Of a stretch of DNA of 64,000 nucleotides, positions 37,990 through 49,934 are shown in pieces. Source of the DNA: Sinonovacula constricta (taxonomy: Eukaryota; Mollusca; Bivalvia; Cardiida; Solecurtidae). The position numbers and the translations under genes are program-made. The DNA is taken from the NCBI GenBank assembly GCA_007844125.1, contig CM017572.1:46151396-46215395 (forward strand), in the 5' to 3' direction. The notes below the pieces were generated by a model, which was not told where the DNA came from, searched no databases, and saw nothing but the letters and a program-made list of their open reading frames with translations. Position 1 is the first letter of the stretch. Each line of letters begins with the position of its first letter.

Positions 37990-40230
37990 AAAAGAAAAAC
38001 GATCTATTTGAAAACAAAATGTCCATGGGCTGATATTTTTTCTATACGTTATGTGAAGTTATTTTGTTTTGCTCAGAGCAAACATAGAATCGAAAATAAA
38101 TGAGATTAGGTGAAACAATAGACAGCAAACATTTTGGTTTTCCTTCTATTTCATGCGTCCAATAATATCGGTTCATATTTTTGTTGTTTCTTGCGTTTGC
38201 AGCCATTCGTTTCGTATGTATGGCTGTTCCAGATCTACCTACACGATCTAAAGTTCTTCAGAAGTTTTAAAGTAGAGCGCAAACCGACACTTAACATCTT
38301 AACTTAACGGCGATGAAAATAAGTTATTGTTAGATAACGAAATTATTAATGGAAAACTACATGCCTCTTACGTTCAAAGTTTACGAATGCAAGTGTTGTA
38401 TATGTTTATGTATAATTTAGGAAAATGCATTGCACTCGCAGTTGCATGATTATTTATTGAGTGAACGGTTTCGGAATCCTTTGCTCTCTCCTGCAAATCA
38501 GATTAGATAACATTGAGAAAGGGTGAAATTCAAAATGAAAAGACGGTGACAATGAAACTCTTGGACCGTCAATTTCAGCATGGATGGATAAAATGCATGT
38601 AAGAATATGTCACAAGTATAGAGGGTCTTAAGTTTCTGTCGTAAAACAAGGCATATTTATATAACAGTGCGAATAAGTAAAAACTTGGGATATTGATTGT
38701 TTTCACTATTTAACATTCCATAAATTATCGGCCTAGTAGATTTCTAATGTTGGAATTCGTTACTTATAATTGCTCCACAATAGTATTATTTATTTTTTTG
38801 GTTTTCATCTTTATTCTTTATTTCCTTCGAGTCTTACTTTTTAGTTTTAGATATGATGCCATTGCATTTTTATCATGATGCCATTAGCAACTTATATATT
38901 ATATCTGATTTACGACTGTCTTGTTTCAAACTGTTTTCTGTTCAGGAATTGTTAGGTTGCAGATACATTTATCTCCTGTAGCTACTGTACACATTGGGAA
39001 TAATATTTGTGATTATTCTGATAGAACCACCTTTTATACATTTCTTCTCAGTAAATATCCAATATGTTTCCATTCTTTCATGAATTTCATGAGCGTCCAA
39101 ATATAGCGACGTGAACGGACATTTGCAGTTTACAAGTGAAAAGGTTCCGTCTCTGATTCTAAATACAACATTTAATCAGTCCACAAACCAGCACAAAACA
39201 CCATTAGCAAACCTTTGTCTCATTTAACACATGCAGACCCCAATGTCAACATATGCGCAAGATCTAATTAGGAAATGTCTATCACTGTCAGGATGTTTTT
39301 AAAATAAGTGATGGCTAGTTTAATAAACCTATAGTGTTCATACACACGCTGTAAATACCAACTCTGAGCGGTGACAGCTACCATCATTCAACCTTTCTAA
39401 ATATAGTAAGCGCAAGAACAATGAAGAATTCCTAAAACAATCCTTAAACCTCAAACATTTACATATTGCTCTGAATGCTTTGTTATTAATTAATATTTAA
39501 CGCTCGCTTGAACAAGTAAATTTTGTTTTTAATTACTGTATGCTGCCCGTTTTGTCCTATTGAATCAATAGTTTCAAATTGTTATATTCTACTTTGTTAT
39601 CCGAAAACAGGAAGAACGTAAGAAATAGTATAAGTTGTTAATGTATTAACACGAGAAAGGCAATATAGAATATAATATATACGCATATAACGATGTTTAA
39701 TTAACAATGAACGCATTAAGTTATTTAATGAAAAAAATATCTAGAATATTTGATATGTGTCCATGAACAAATTATCCAGTCATCAACCATCAATAAACTG
39801 GACTTCGCTTTTTGATTAACCTTATTTTGTGTCCTATGCTATTGTACGATATGCAAAACGTGTATTAACTGTGACATATCTGAAATGACAAATGACAACA
39901 TAAGAAGCGGACATGACTGCAGACTGATGATTTTACATACTTACATGAACAATTTTGTTTTCTTACTTTAATGCTCGTATCTACTCATGAAGTTATTAAG
40001 CAACTTTGAATGATTAAAGAGAAAAATGCATAAAAGCAGTGTATGGCATACTATCATGACAATATAAGTAGAGAAAATAGCTAGTGGACAACCATATTTG
40101 TTAAGATATTAACTTTTGTCCTTGCACAGAAAAAAACACATTGGTAGCATAAAATACATTTATTTCGTGATTTAACAAGACTGAAGATAATGGTCTTATA
40201 CTGTGGTTTGGTATATAAAGAGGCAGATCT
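37990..40230. other. AT-rich spacer
   Basis: No gene, array or transposon is recognised. Confidence 0.5.
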
Positions 40231-40237
40231 TTATTTA

Positions 40238-40420
40238 ACGATCGAGATAAAAGCATTCGGTCTTGCCTTATTTTAGCAGCAGGTAATCACACATAATGTG
40301 AGCGAGCTGTCTTGGCTGAATGACTGGGCACTTTGTTCACGATGAAAATTGAAGGTAGAAAGGCTACACGGGCATCTCGTTACTGTCATCGAACGTCTTG
40401 ACCTGACAGACGCTTCATAA
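40238..40420 (+). repeat. segment G, copy 1 (most decayed)
   Basis: AACGATCGAGATAAAAGCAT, GCAGGTAATCACACATAATG, CACTTTGTTCACGATGAAAA, GAAGGTAGAAAGG and CTGACAGACGCTTCATAAATG align with 52.88 kb and 62.0 kb. The reading frame that is open in copies 2 and 3 (ME-G-K...) starts as MKIEGRKATRASRY here but hits a stop after about 13 codons. It also lacks the SQYVDPTD stretch. Confidence 0.6.
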
Positions 40421-40499
40421 ATGCGAAGAATCATTTTCTTTCTCCAAAAGAACATGCTAGCTAGTAATAAAATCCTCAAAAGCTGTATGCATTTTCGTC

Positions 40500-42100
40500 G
40501 AAAACATAGATAGAAGACAGAATGGTGACTTTTAATTGTGTTTTATTTCTTAAATAAAACTTTGGCTTCAATTGTTTTGCTTTAATATGTTTTTCCATGA
40601 TAATGTCTGGCGAAGTAAAGTTGTAAAGTGGGAGATAATATCATTTGTCTAACGCCCCATTTTTAATACTTCATAACTTGTCCTTGTATTCAAACGCACT
40701 TATTGGTAACAACGAGGATCCTGGATAGTACACCTGTCGTGCACAGACGTACTAGACATTCCATTATCAAAGCTCAAATATCACACTGACTGTCAAAATT
40801 ACAAACGATTCACAGGAGACTTTCGATTGTAAATTACGTCGAACAAATGTCGTTTATGTGGAACCTTTACCGTTTTTTCTCATTTAAGTATTTTGATAAA
40901 TATTTTGGGGCTAAAATTACATGAACATTCCATGACTGATGACTTAAATACTGTTATGAGACTCCATGCAGAGTTGCAGACACATATGTCTCACATATGG
41001 GAAACCAGACCTGATTTCAAATTTAACTGCATTGTGGCATGAGACCACATGACCACACTGAAGCTTGGAACATGCTGTAAGCTTTAAGTCTGTTTTTACA
41101 GTTACAGAAGTACAATCGCAACCTTGTCCGACAGATTGGTCCGTGTCCATATATATTCTTTTACACGAAACAAGGTAGTTTGAGTCAACATGACACTATA
41201 CATAGGTGATACATATGCTACTGCATTAGAATATAATGTTCAGCTTTTGATTTTTCATGTTTGTTATCCTTAAAATCAAACCTTAAGTTGCTTATTTCAA
41301 AAGCAACAATGAAATGTAATCAAGTAATACTTTTTAAAACTGTTTATCAGTCCACGGAAAGTTGAAACACAAGGAAAGACGTCCGTATTTTCTTAGTGAA
41401 GGATAGTATAACAACAATTCTAATGCAAAAAGGTACATTACTGCCAAAATAAATGTTACATAAATGTTACATTCACCTGGTGTGTTAATGAGTTGCAATT
41501 TTGTTACTCAACATTATTATTTCTAATAGCAATATCTTTGACAGTTTTTGAGAAAAGGTGAACGATAAACCAATGCGAAGGCCGGCGCCGAGGCGTTACA
41601 GAATATTTATTCTTCGAAATCGTAGATCTAAAACGACTTCATAAATGGAAACCTTCGTAAAGTCAAAAACGGATATTTTCTTGATCGACAGCACACCGTA
41701 GGATGAATACCAAATTTGAACACTACAGAATAGTTTATTGCATAAGCTCGCAAAATGCGACGGCCTTATTGATACATGGAGGCACCCTCGACATTTGCTA
41801 TGTGTTAGGGGGAAGATGAATGTACTGCCTACAAATGCTTTACGAAGGACAAATCAAATATCCGAGTATTTGCATGCAAATTTAAACTATTGTGCGGGAA
41901 CAACTTCATATTTTGCAGTCAACACAAGTTAAACATTTACAGAACACAACAAGTGGTTTTACATCGTTATTTCCAGGATTTTGCTTCCTTGCGCGGAAAA
42001 TAGTGAGGAGACTGCTCTGTGATCGCCTTATTATTAACAATGTGCGTAGATGTAATCCCATGTTGTTGAGTATCAATACATAGATAAGAAACTCATTGTA
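40500..42100. other. spacer, no supported gene
   Basis: A small less AT-rich patch lies at about 41.58 kb (GGCCGGCGCCGAGGCG) and another at 41.74-41.83 kb within a 64-codon frame. Neither shows a recognisable domain or promoter. Otherwise AT-rich. Confidence 0.4.
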
Positions 42101-42107
42101 TAAGAGA

Positions 42108-42422
42108 CCGGACCTGGTAGCGCAATCGGTAGAGCGTCGGCTCCAGGTACAGGAGGCCCCGGGTTCGATCCCGGACCGCTAAATACCAAAGTCGTTAAAA
42201 TGGTAGTGGTATAGCTCCCTAGCTAACGATCAAGCAAATATAATGTTAGTTCCACGACTGGTTGATCCGGTGTCAGGATAATGTGACTGGGTGTGGTATC
42301 ATGCCAGGTGTTCACGGCATGCTATACACAGTGAAGTCAGCACTTTATCTGCTTCAAGTGGACACCGTCTCCAGATAACTGAAATACGGTTGGTAGGACG
42401 ATAAACCCAATAAACAATAAAC
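42108..42422 (+). mobile_element. tRNA-derived SINE, copy 2 (best preserved)
   Basis: The tRNA-like head has an A-box region TGGTAGCGCAATCGGTAGAG (from 42115) and a perfect B box GGTTCGATCCC (42162-42172), giving an internal RNA polymerase III promoter. The body contains CCACGACTGGTTGATCCGG, CAGGTGTTCACGGCATGC and CTTCAAGTGGACACCGTC. The tail GATAAACCCAATAAACAATA is of the kind found on RTE-like LINE partners in molluscs (inference). It matches copies 1 and 3 along its full length. Flanking target duplications were not clear to me. Confidence 0.92.
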
Positions 42423-42424
42423 TG

Positions 42425-43105
42425 CTTAAGATTATTTAGCCTCGACATTATCTGAGCAAAACAAATAATATAAAAGGTATAGAAGACTAATAAGTGATTG
42501 CGTATTTGTATATAATGAAGCTTCCTTCTTTGCTACTAGTATTTCCTGCATGCCACTGCAGACTTAATGCATGTTAAGTTACCAGCGGCAACATTTATAA
42601 GTTATGTCTCATTATCTTCTTTAACATGACAAAAGTTGTTGAGATCTTTCATAGAATGTCTTCATAGAAGACATGAAGTTCATGATACACGCAAATCCTT
42701 ATACATTTAGCACGAGCTGTTTACTCCTCTTGTTGAATGTTGTTCCGTGATTCAACGCGCCATCAGGCCCTAATTGCAAAACTCTTTCTCAGTTGAGAAT
42801 TTGCTCAAGGTAAAATTTTAAATGGCTCACTTGTTTCTGTCTGGAACCGTTACTTTGTTACACAGTAAAACTGAAAGTTCAAATCCACATTTAAATGTCA
42901 AACCGTACACGGCCCTTAACGACACGTACAGTTGTATGGAGCAACAATAAAAATAGACAAATCCTTGGTGTCTTTGCATCTCCGAGTTACACCGCAGAAC
43001 GCACAAACTTTACTCATGAAAGTAGTTTTTTTCCTATTTCGTTAATCTGAATGAGATACATTCACATTTCTACTTAAGCAACCACACCTACTTAAGACCG
43101 TTTTA
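42425..43105. other. AT-rich spacer
   Basis: No gene or array is recognised. Confidence 0.5.
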
Positions 43106-43109
43106 ACTG

Positions 43110-43260
43110 AATGTTGTTTTTCCGCGACGGCTAATGGTTTATCTCTGTATGAAACTGTGAATTTGCAAGTAAGATCTTAAACGATGATAAGAACACACTC
43201 AATGTTGGCAAATCGTTGATATTCTCTTGATAATTGCTATATTTTCATCGTTACGGTAAA
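43110..43260. repeat. segment H, copy 2
   Basis: GTTTTTCCGCGACGGCTAAT-GGTTTATCTCTGTATGAAACTGTGAATTTGCAAGTAAGATCTTA and CTCTTGATAATTGCTATATT align with 58.7-58.88 kb, and more loosely with 35.0 kb. Confidence 0.5.
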
Positions 43261-43774
43261 TCATTAAGCATTCATACGAAACACCAGGAAACATGTATTA
43301 TCATTCAGGTTGAAACACAATAGCTTAAATCTTTTTTTACATTATCTTTTTCGATAACGTGCCTATATATTCGGTCCTGTCTATCGTGATTGTACTTAAC
43401 GCTTAAAAGGAGTATAACTCTCGGACAATCTCTGGGGAAAAGTATGATAATACAAAAAGAACCTTTTACGTTCTTTACGTCCTTTCGATTAACAGGACAC
43501 TCTCCGCTTGGAAAAGATGGCACGTGTAATCTAGGAGATCATTGTATCTCAATTTATAATCAGACAAGTTATCATAACAACCATTAAACTATTGTCTTAA
43601 ATAAAAACTGAAATATCATTCCGCGTTTAACCTTGGATAAAGTGGTGGCGATTATCCGATGAAACAAATGTTGAAATACAAATAGCTATACTATTTAAGC
43701 TAAAAAGATAATTGATTCGTAGCTGAGTTCAATTCAGTACTCGACTTCGCTTATTTCTGTGTGAATAAATAGGA

Positions 43775-43955
43775 AAATATGACAAGTTCCTATGAGAACT
43801 GCAACACACATTAAACATTTACAAGACACAGGACGGAGGTATTGGCATGCCAGTCAGTTGTTACCAATTGTAACAAAGCTGTGTCGAGACATAATACAAA
43901 ATTGAGCAAACACAACAGTTACCGCCTTGGAACGGTACATCGAATAATATGTTTC
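43775..43955 (+). repeat. dispersed repeat F, copy 4 (right-truncated)
   Basis: ATATGACAAGTTCCTATGAG, ACTGCAACACA, CACAGGACGGAGGTATT and CACAACAGTTACCGCCTTGGAACGG align with copies 1 and 3. Similarity stops immediately after GGAACGG. It is uninterrupted where copy 3 carries the LINE. Confidence 0.6.
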
Positions 43956-44639
43956 GTATCTTTCGTATCGTATCTTGTTGCTTATTTCGATCTATTTGCC
44001 AATATCCTTAAAGCGAAACACATATATCATGCATCATTACACACGCTAACATATGTCAGTTTATTGCACTTACTTAAATGTACAAACACCTGATGTATCA
44101 TTTCAGTGAAGATATTCTATAAGAGCTCCCTGTCAGTTCCATGTACTATAACAAAGTTGAACTGAAAAAAATAACAACTGGTCTTTCCTTTTATAGAAAA
44201 AAAACATTATTTCAGTTGCAACTAAACGACATTATATGTAAAATGCATTCACGTATGCATCCCAGCATCACCAATAGTTCTGAAATATTATTTGAGGAAA
44301 TACGTTTTATTACATATTGTCCCGTGGTCCAAGCATTAACGAAACTCGTGTAGTAATAGTAATAGCTCCCACACTGAACTATACTGTAGTATATTTTGAC
44401 AGAAGATGAAAGAAAACTGATAGACAGACATAATGAGAAAATATTAAGTCGCGGCCTTATAGCAAATGTATCTTAGACAATGAGGTACCATATGTATAGG
44501 TTAAATCTGCATGACAAGAGAAAAAGTTTTCACATAATTAATTAAAAAAAACCCGTCCAATAATCTGTGCGACTTTGCTAAAATAACAATACGAAAGTCA
44601 TAAGTAAATAAAGTCCTATACGAATTAATACAGACATTC

Positions 44640-44860
44640 AATTCTAAACTACCTCTAGACAAAGGCAAACATGGTAAAGGTAAAAGTGACAAAAACACAT
44701 AACGAGACATGACACACCAAACGAAAATCCAGCAGTTACCGCATTGGAATGGTCAGTCGGCAAAGGGACTGACTGGCGTAACAAAACCTGGTTTGTGGAG
44801 CGCTCCAACCTCGCACTTCCTCCTCTTTTTTTCTCAAACAAAAGGTATAAATAAAAATAT
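44640..44860 (+). repeat. dispersed repeat F, copy 5
   Basis: CTAGACAAAGGCAAACATGG, AAAGTGACAAAAACA, CAGCAGTTACCGCATTGGAA and TGGTCAGTCGGCAA are followed by GGAGCGCTCCAACCTCGCAC and TTCCTCC. It is closest to copy 6 at 49.7 kb, so two subtypes of F can be told apart. Confidence 0.65.
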
Positions 44861-44924
44861 CCCATTAAAGTGAAACAATTTACAGTAAGCACATGCAAAG
44901 GGAGTTAAAGCTGATAAAATGAAC

Positions 44925-45100
44925 TAATATACAAACAAAACAACTAGTAATATATAATAAACTATCAACATGTGTACAATATGTACAGTAGATAAAAGTC
45001 CCGGCAACCAAAAAGTAACGTATTTTTTCACACATTTGTTAATACTCAGTATTATTATAATTATAAAACTGTAAAGCCGGTCGTTAACACATCGCTTTAA
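44925..45100. repeat. flank shared with 50.6-50.8 kb
   Basis: AACTATCAACATGTGTACAATATGTAC and TAAAAGTCCCGGCAACC resemble AACTTTCAACATATATACAATATGTAC and GAAAGCCTCGAAAACC at 50.66-50.71 kb. This suggests that the duplication carrying F copies 5 and 6 extends beyond F. Confidence 0.35.
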
Positions 45101-45129
45101 TGTATATTCTTTTGAAGCAAGCACTGCAA

Positions 45130-46140
45130 GATATAGAAAACGCTAGGTTGGTGTTAAATAAAGAAAATGCTAAGACACTAGGCTGAGACAAATCTTAATC
45201 GCGAGGGTATACAGTATGATAACCCTTACCTAGTATTCTATTAATCTCATCATCTTATTTGTTAACAGAATCATTGTTTAATGTTTAGAGCTATATTGAT
45301 GTTGGAAAATGTGTTAAAGTTATTTTTCATACTCGCTTAACAAAAAAATAAATTACCCATAATTCTCAAAATCTGCTCCGTAACAAACGTAAATAAACTT
45401 AACTTACTTGTAGCCAAAGTCATCAAAGCATTCTATCAGGTCCATCACCCGACCAGATGTCATCAAACTCAAACTAAACAATGGATGGGTCGCGGGGAGA
45501 GAATAGATAAGTTTCGAAGGGGGCTGATTTTCTACTTTTCTTCGCAACCGAAACCTATGAAAAACTAACGCGGTTGTATAACCTATCATCACACTATCTC
45601 CTATCGAAAATATAAACGTTTGCCTTTTATATACATGTATGAATGCTATTGGGTCAGAGTATCATTTTCCCTTCGTTTCTCCTAAATTTTCTGCACTTCG
45701 TGAAACTTATATATCATGTTACCTTGTTAGGATGAGAATAATTCCATAGATAATGTATAAGATCACCTATATGTGGTATCCACGTGTATATTCTTGGACA
45801 TGTAACGCTCTTCTATAAATCTTTCTATTCTCTCACTGTTTCTTTGCTTGTTGTTACAACAAATGTTTGTCATAGGAATGCTATTCTGTTTGGGACAAAT
45901 AAAATGTAATTAATGAATATAACACTAAGTTCTGTTGCCTCTTAGCCTGTTTACAAACTGACACCGATGCAATACGTTAGGTTTCGAAGGCATTTACGTC
46001 ACCACATGTGTCTTCATATGACATAAACAAACAAAAAATGGGATGTAAGTATTACGAACCTTAATAAATATCCGCTTATGTCGTGTAATGTCATAATAAA
46101 CTCAAAGCTGCTTTTGCTTTTTTTTCGAAAGTGTTCGTAA
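45130..46140. other. AT-rich spacer
   Basis: No gene or repeat is recognised. Confidence 0.5.
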
Positions 46141-46159
46141 TATATATTTTAGTAAATGT

Positions 46160-46265
46160 TTGCCACGTGAGGCGTGTTTTTCACTGTGACGTACCTATTT
46201 GTCCAATATGGCGGCACTCATATCTGACAAACGTACTAATGACAGGTACAGGTAAACAGGCAATA
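46160..46265 (+). promoter_or_regulatory. promoter-like cluster with possible first exon
   Basis: Within 90 bases there are an E-box CACGTG (46164-46169), a CRE half site TGACGT (46187-46192), CCAAT (46203-46207) and an ATGGCGGC YY1/start context (ATG 46208-46210). The ATG opens MAALISDKRTNDRYR and runs into two good donor-like sites, GACAG/GTACAG and TACAG/GTAAAC. A second short frame (MESSNKEKLWFLLENVQYTT) starts at 46265. No downstream exon could be linked, so the gene is hypothetical. Confidence 0.25.
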
Positions 46266-46475
46266 TGGAATCAAGTAACAAAGAAAAGTTGTGGTTTTTA
46301 TTAGAGAATGTTCAGTATACGACCAATGTCTAGAGAAGATTATGCATAATGATATTTCCTGAGACCATGGTTTAAAACAAAATAAAACGCAAACCCCGAC
46401 ACCATTTTCCCAGATGTTTTATATATAGAAGAAGACAGAAAATTGTCATTAAAACAATTAACTTTCTAGCTAAAT

Positions 46476-46685
46476 TGTACAAGCAGAAAATGTACAAGCA
46501 GGAAATGTACAAGCAGGAAATGTACAAGCAGGAAATGTACAAGCAGGAAATGTACAAGCAGGAAATGTACAAGCAGGAAATGTACAAGCAGGAAATGTAC
46601 AAGCAGGAAATGTACAAGCAGGAAATGTACAAGCAGGAAATGTACAAGCAGGAAATGTACAAGCAGGAAATGTACAAGCAGGAAC
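46476..46685. repeat. 15-bp minisatellite, 14 nearly identical units
   Basis: The unit is TGTACAAGCAGGAAA. The first copy reads AGAAA and the rest are identical until the last. Since 15 is divisible by three, frames on both strands stay open (MYKQE on plus; FLLVH and SCLYI on minus). I read these as by-products. The uniformity points to recent expansion. Confidence 0.98.
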
Positions 46686-47164
46686 ATTTGTAGCAGCCTA
46701 ACATTTCACAAATCATTATTGTTTAGGAAATATTTTTCTGGAAAGTTGTTTCTTCCCCGGTGTCTTAAATTTTATTTTCAAAGCAGTTTTGTAAGGAGGC
46801 ATTGTTTGTATATGGATTATGTTTACAAAGAACAATGTTTTTTATTTCATTAACTTGACATACTTCACACATTTTAAGTGAAATGGATAAAGACAAACTG
46901 AGATAAACATTAAAAGCATAGCGATCTGGCTTGTCCTTAATCCCAATAAAACTAATGTTGTAACAAAGCATTGTTATTACGTAAGTATGTGCTACTGTGG
47001 TTTATAATTACATGTCAGGTCAATGGTTTGAACGAAGAACCCTCCTATCCCGAGACCATAACCTTACCCTCTTGACCAAGAACACTATGTTATGAATGCT
47101 TTCTTGGTGTGTTGTATGTTTCTCTTATATAACTAAATTTATCATCCAAATCTTTAATACGATC

Positions 47165-47293
47165 CTTTTGAAAACCTCTGACATGGCCAGGGATTTGAAT
47201 TTGAAACCATCCGATCTAGAGTCCGAAAACACTATCGACCACAAATACCTCAGAGATGCTATAAAAGCTTTCCAGCACGCTGGTCAGACTTAA
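47165..47293 (+). other. candidate decayed exon, unassigned
   Basis: This patch has clearly more G+C than the surroundings and lies at the end of a 65-codon frame. From an internal ATG (47182) it reads MARDLNLKPSDLES, then HKYLRDAIKAFQHAGQ to a stop. The pattern of a short amphipathic helix, L-L-K/S-DLE and a second helix loosely recalls a death-fold domain, but this is a weak impression. No splice partners were found. Confidence 0.15.
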
Positions 47294-47299
47294 CCTTGC

Positions 47300-49265
47300 A
47301 AACTCCGTGGATCGATCAGTACAAGCTTTTGTCTGGCTATGGCCAGTTTCGTAGCTTATAAATAATCTCAATTTGTTAACATACAGTCCAACACCAAAAT
47401 ACGTATCAAAGAGGATTCCAATTTACATAAATTATTAAAGGGTTAGAGTTTCTTTTATAAAAAAGAGAAATAAACCAAAATCTCTTATTTTCAGTCATGT
47501 TTACATGAAGGTTACTGTTACTCAAAAATAAATTTAAAAAAAACAACAACAAATAAATAAAATAGAACGTCATTAACCGAATTAGGACCCGTACTTTATC
47601 AGGGTTCGAATGTACGCTAAACAAACTTTCCTCATGTGCAAATTTCAATGAGCTTTCCTTACAAAGGCATCGCGCTTCAGTGCGTTGTCACTAATACTTT
47701 CGTAACTTGTCAGAGAGAGGAGCGGGGGAGAAAATGGTTTACAGATAACATTTACTTCTAGGAACTCATAAGGACAACATCGTGTTACTAATACAAAAAG
47801 AGCTATAGAAAGAGTGCTAGCCAAACTTTGTGAATATTGCAAGTAACAGTGAAATTTCGCCGTATGTGATTACAGCATTTTGTAAAGTGATCTATTTTGT
47901 TGTACAAAGTCCAGTTCATATGTCTATGTCGTATTATATTTGCAATGTTCAATGTTGCTGTCAAATGTCTGTCCGTGTATCAAACAGTTATCAAATCTAA
48001 TCATTTTTACGTAAATCCACTTCAGACGAGTTTTAAGTGTTTTAAGTATACAATTTATTGTCGGACAATTATTAGATTACTTACTATGTTGTCATTTCTT
48101 CAAACGAAAGGTACATTTTTAGATGTTGAATAAATATGAAATTCTTTTCTGTCAAGTTTTACAATTAAAAAGCTACCTTTTGCCTTGAGATTTTCATAAG
48201 ATTGATGAAAGTAAACTATAAAACATATTTGGATATTCTGCAATTGTCTTAACACATACACACTGTTTTGTAATGCAGGTCTCTTCTTCATTTACGTCAT
48301 ATTCCGAGACTGGGGGCTACCATAGCAAATATGAATGCCTCCAATTAAACAAGGTAAACATGTTTTAAATAGTAATACTTTAATAATATTTTTAGAACAA
48401 AAGAAGATTTCATCAGTTTCTTGCTCAATGCTCATTATGGTGTTTGTTATCCTTTAATACTTCTAAACTATTAAATTTCGATCACATGCTTTTGAGTCTT
48501 AAAGGTTGTACGATTTGACGACGTTGAACATGCGAGTGAGGTATAGAATAAGTACATTTAAAGAAAGTCTGTCAGGTTTATCACATTGTGTTTAGATAAA
48601 CAAATTAACGGCCCCACATTGTGTATTTCTTAGGATAGAGACCGACAAAATGCTTAGTTCAGCAGCAGGGTCACTACCTTTCCATGTACATGGCGTGACA
48701 CCAATCTGCAGTGTAAGATGAAAACAATCAAGATAAAAAAAATCTCAGCTAATTATAGGAAAATGAATAATTTAGTTGAACTTCACGTCCATTTAACATG
48801 GATTGGAGCTTGAAAACTTAAATAATGTAAGTGTTGCTTAAGAATATAGGTCTTATAATTCAAAGCAATGTCTGGTATTTTAAATTGAAATACACGTGGA
48901 AATATTTTAACTATTTTATTATTTGGTTGACATTAAAGCAACACAGGTCGTCTGACATTAAAGCGATTTTTGTCGCACTAATAGGGTTTGAATGTAATTT
49001 TAGAGAAACCGGTTTCCGCTGGAAACGTTCATGTGCCACATATGGTTCGATTGCCCCCCCTACGACTGCCTCGTATGTCAAATGGGTCGTAAAGTTCATA
49101 TTAAAGCATCAATGGTATCATTACCAATTCTTCAATTGATGTTGACAGCAGAGACATTCCGTATCTGCGTGAAGGCTTTGTCATTGCCAACATAATCTGT
49201 AATCACTCAACAACATATAACTTAACTTTCTGCATCTCTTGACACAAGGAAGCACAGTGCAAGCA
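47300..49265. other. AT-rich spacer
   Basis: A short CAA-rich tract lies near 47.54 kb, and a 12-bp palindrome GAAACCGGTTTC near 49.0 kb. No gene is supported. Confidence 0.45.
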
Positions 49266-49277
49266 CACAGCTGATAT

Positions 49278-49340
49278 ATATGCAAAACAACAACAGAAAA
49301 ATAAAAAAAGTAAAAAACAACAAAAAGGAAAAACAGTATG
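49278..49340. repeat. CAA/A-rich low-complexity tract
   Basis: AACAACAAC and A-rich runs about 0.4 kb upstream of F copy 6. The same arrangement is seen at 11.3 kb relative to F copy 1. Confidence 0.7.
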
Positions 49341-49689
49341 GTACTGTCTATCCAAGTCAAGATGTATGCTAGTTTAAGATTAATTGTTACATAAAAGAGG
49401 CAAAAAATATAGGTTAACTAGATTTACAAGCATAGATAATTTATAACCCATAGTAACTGTGATCCAAGAACAGCTGTAACGAAGCTAAGCGCTTCCAGTC
49501 CCGTTGGTTCAGAATTTGCTTTTAAGCTCTTCATCATTATGTAAGTATCTAATCATTATCCAATCGTAAGTTGAACGTTTGTTCGCAGTGTATCTATTTT
49601 GTTCGCGAAGGTTCTAAAATGCCGAAATTGCACCACAGCATCATAATAGACAGACAGAAAAAATTAGAAAAGATACTATGATAATTACC

Positions 49690-49930
49690 ACAAATATTAA
49701 AATGCTATCTGTCACTAGATAAAGGCATAAATATTAAATGAAAAAGTGACAAAAACAGAGACGCGACATTACAGACATAAAGAAAAACAACAGTAACTAC
49801 ATTGTAACCGTCAGTCGGCAAATAAAACCCCAAACAAACCAGCAATGTCAACTGGAGTGCTCAAACATGGCTTGTGGGACGCTTCAACCTTGCAATTCCT
49901 GGAGGTTTTTCTCAGAAACAGTGTAAATAA
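49690..49930 (+). repeat. dispersed repeat F, copy 6
   Basis: CACTAGATAAAGGCATAAAT, AAAAGTGACAAAAACA, ACAACAGTAACTACATTGTA and ACCGTCAGTCGGCAAATAAA, then GGAGTGCTCAAACATGGCTT and GACGCTTCAACCTTGCA. It is the sister of copy 5. Confidence 0.6.
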
Positions 49931-49934
49931 AATA

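Noticed and set aside
42108..42180. Possible tRNA gene
   Set aside because: The A and B boxes are present, but the cloverleaf is poor and the sequence continues into a SINE body seen in two other copies.
46372..46716. 114- and 73-codon minus frames and a 72-codon plus frame
   Set aside because: They are translations of the 15-bp array in different phases, flanked by AT-rich DNA.
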